Below are positions 62,672 through 64,000 of a stretch of 64,000 nt of DNA, piece by piece. How positions within the stretch are numbered: position 1 is the stretch's first letter; each line of letters begins with the position of its first letter. This stretch comes from Candidatus Merdinaster equi. Lineage in GTDB: Bacteria; Bacillota; Clostridia; Lachnospirales; Lachnospiraceae. The notes below the pieces were generated by a model. That model had not been told where the DNA came from. It did no database searches and saw only the letters and a list, made by a program, of their open reading frames with translations. The stretch lies in the NCBI GenBank assembly GCA_018064935.1, contig JAGHUF010000011.1, positions 1 through 64,000 on the forward strand, given 5' to 3'. The position numbers were made by a program, and so were the translations under genes.

Positions 62672-64000
62672 ATGGAACAGATTGGATCAGTTATATTAGA
62701 TGACAGCAGATATAAAGGCGAGGATTTATACTGCGATGGTCCTGTAGAAGACGAAATACTTGATATTGTATCGACGAGAGAGCCGGGAGAGTATGAAGAA
62801 ATCATAGAAGAGAGGTTGTCTTGGCCGATTCTGTATCATTTGTCTCATTTGAGAGAGAATATTGTAAGCTGGATGCCTGCCAACAAGAATGCAAGAGTGT
62901 TGGAAATTGGCTCAGGATGCGGTGCTATTACAGGAATCTTAACTGAAAAATATGGAAGCGTTACAAGTGTTGATTTATCAAAGAAAAGAAGCAGAATTAA
63001 TGCGACCAGACATAAAGATGCAAGTAATCTGACAATCAAAATCGGTAATTTTGAAGATATTGAGCCGGATTTGGACACAGATTATGATTATATCTTTCTG
63101 ATTGGCGTTTTCGAGTATGCCAGAGGCTATATCAATTCAAAGACACCATTTGAAGATTTTCTAAACATAATGAAGAAGCACCTTTCTTCAAATGGAAGAA
63201 TTGTAATAGCAATTGAGAACCAGTACGGCCTCAAATACTTTGCGGGCTGCAGAGAGGATCATGCGGCCGTATTGTATGAGGGAATTGCCGATTATCCGGG
63301 TGAAGGAGTGGCCAGAACTTTCGGAAGAAATGGTTTGATACAGATTTTTGATAGGTGCAATATGCCTGAGTATCATTTCTATTATCCTTATCCTGATTAT
63401 AAGTTTCCTATGTCAATTTATTCAGATGAGTATCTGCCGAAAGTAGGTGAACTCATCAACAATATGCGTAATTTTGATAATGAGCGAGTTTTGGCCTTTG
63501 ACGAGAAGGAAGCTTTTGATGGATTAATCAGGCAGAATTATTTTGGAGATTTTTCAAATTCATTTCTTGTCATTTTGGGATCAAAACCCGAGATTACATA
63601 CACTAAATTCAGCAATGATAGGCGAGATAAATATAGAATAAGGACTGCAATCTGTGAAAATGGTGAGAAAGCGGTCATAAAATATGCAAACGATACAAAG
63701 GCAGAGGAACATATACGTGCATTGGCAGAACATTATAAAGTTCTGACAAAGAAGTATGAAGGCAGTGGTGTCTGCCTTAATAAATGTCATCTTATTAATG
63801 CATCAGGTGGAGCTTCGGCTTGTTTTGACTATGTTGAGGGCAAAACTCTTGAGGAAATTCTTGATAGTCTGATTGATGAAGGCAATGATAAGGCATTTCT
63901 AGAACTTATTGATCGATTTGACAAGCTTGCTGCATATAACGAATCAGAGAAAGTAAGTGATTATGATCTGATTTATTCAAATATTATGGTTGATAGCGAT
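62672..64000 (+). CDS. SAM-dependent methyltransferase with C-terminal kinase-like region, truncated by the window edge
   Basis: MEQIGSVILDDSRYKG...NARVLEIGSGCGAITGILTEKYGSVTSVDLS; later YRIRTAICENGEKAVIKYANDTKAEEHIRAL...SACFDYVEGKTLEEIL. Open to the last base; not in the ORF track. Confidence 0.78.
   Translation, partial: MEQIGSVILDDSRYKGEDLYCDGPVEDEILDIVSTREPGEYEEIIEERLSWPILYHLSHLRENIVSWMPANKNARVLEIGSGCGAITGILTEKYGSVTSVDLSKKRSRINATRHKDASNLTIKIGNFEDIEPDLDTDYDYIFLIGVFEYARGYINSKTPFEDFLNIMKKHLSSNGRIVIAIENQYGLKYFAGCREDHAAVLYEGIADYPGEGVARTFGRNGLIQIFDRCNMPEYHFYYPYPDYKFPMSIYSDEYLPKVGELINNMRNFDNERVLAFDEKEAFDGLIRQNYFGDFSNSFLVILGSKPEITYTKFSNDRRDKYRIRTAICENGEKAVIKYANDTKAEEHIRALAEHYKVLTKKYEGSGVCLNKCHLINASGGASACFDYVEGKTLEEILDSLIDEGNDKAFLELIDRFDKLAAYNESEKVSDYDLIYSNIMVDSD

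Noticed and set aside
1-64000. tRNA/rRNA genes, prophage or IS elements
   Set aside because: No transposase or integrase ORFs, no terminal inverted repeats with target duplications, and no tRNA/rRNA sequences were recognised by eye; a tRNAscan/ISfinder run would be needed to exclude them fully.

Overview
A 64 kb low-GC window that looks like a Clostridia/Lachnospiraceae chromosome (inferred from gene content and codon style; not checked against a database). Left to right: a DtxR-type regulator divergent from feoA/feoB; a cobalamin riboswitch with its own terminator ahead of a roughly 20 kb corrinoid uptake and biosynthesis operon (lipoprotein CbiK chelatase, BtuFC-like transporter, an ABC ATPase fused to cobyric acid synthase, and a CbiJ-CbiE-CbiT triple fusion); a TetR-controlled galactoside locus (GH2, GPH transporter, GH36); a MATE pump; a sulfur amino acid uptake operon; a CHASE2/HD-GYP + FecR pair; D-LDH-like dehydrogenase, DNA glycosylase, TcdA, CopA, galactokinase, MalQ; SGNH hydrolase and GH25 proteins; and the start of a dTDP-rhamnose / ABC-exported polysaccharide locus that runs off the right edge. 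The best candidate for an undescribed system is at 31.8-38.1 kb. An unannotated 39-aa Met/Cys leader peptide (...NMCMCMCRM...) overlaps mutually exclusive antiterminator and terminator hairpins. It precedes one lipoprotein fusing a CjaA-like (cysteine-type) domain to a MetQ-like (methionine-type) domain, then both a MetNI-type and a polar amino acid-type ABC translocator, then an Rrf2 regulator whose upstream region shares a palindrome with the operon promoter. Other notable items are a probable GH25 pseudoenzyme (DxE to QxQ), CopA with a CysCys repeat linker, the ABC ATPase-CobQ fusion, and a WbdD-like methyltransferase-kinase. All calls come from reading the sequence; no searches were run.
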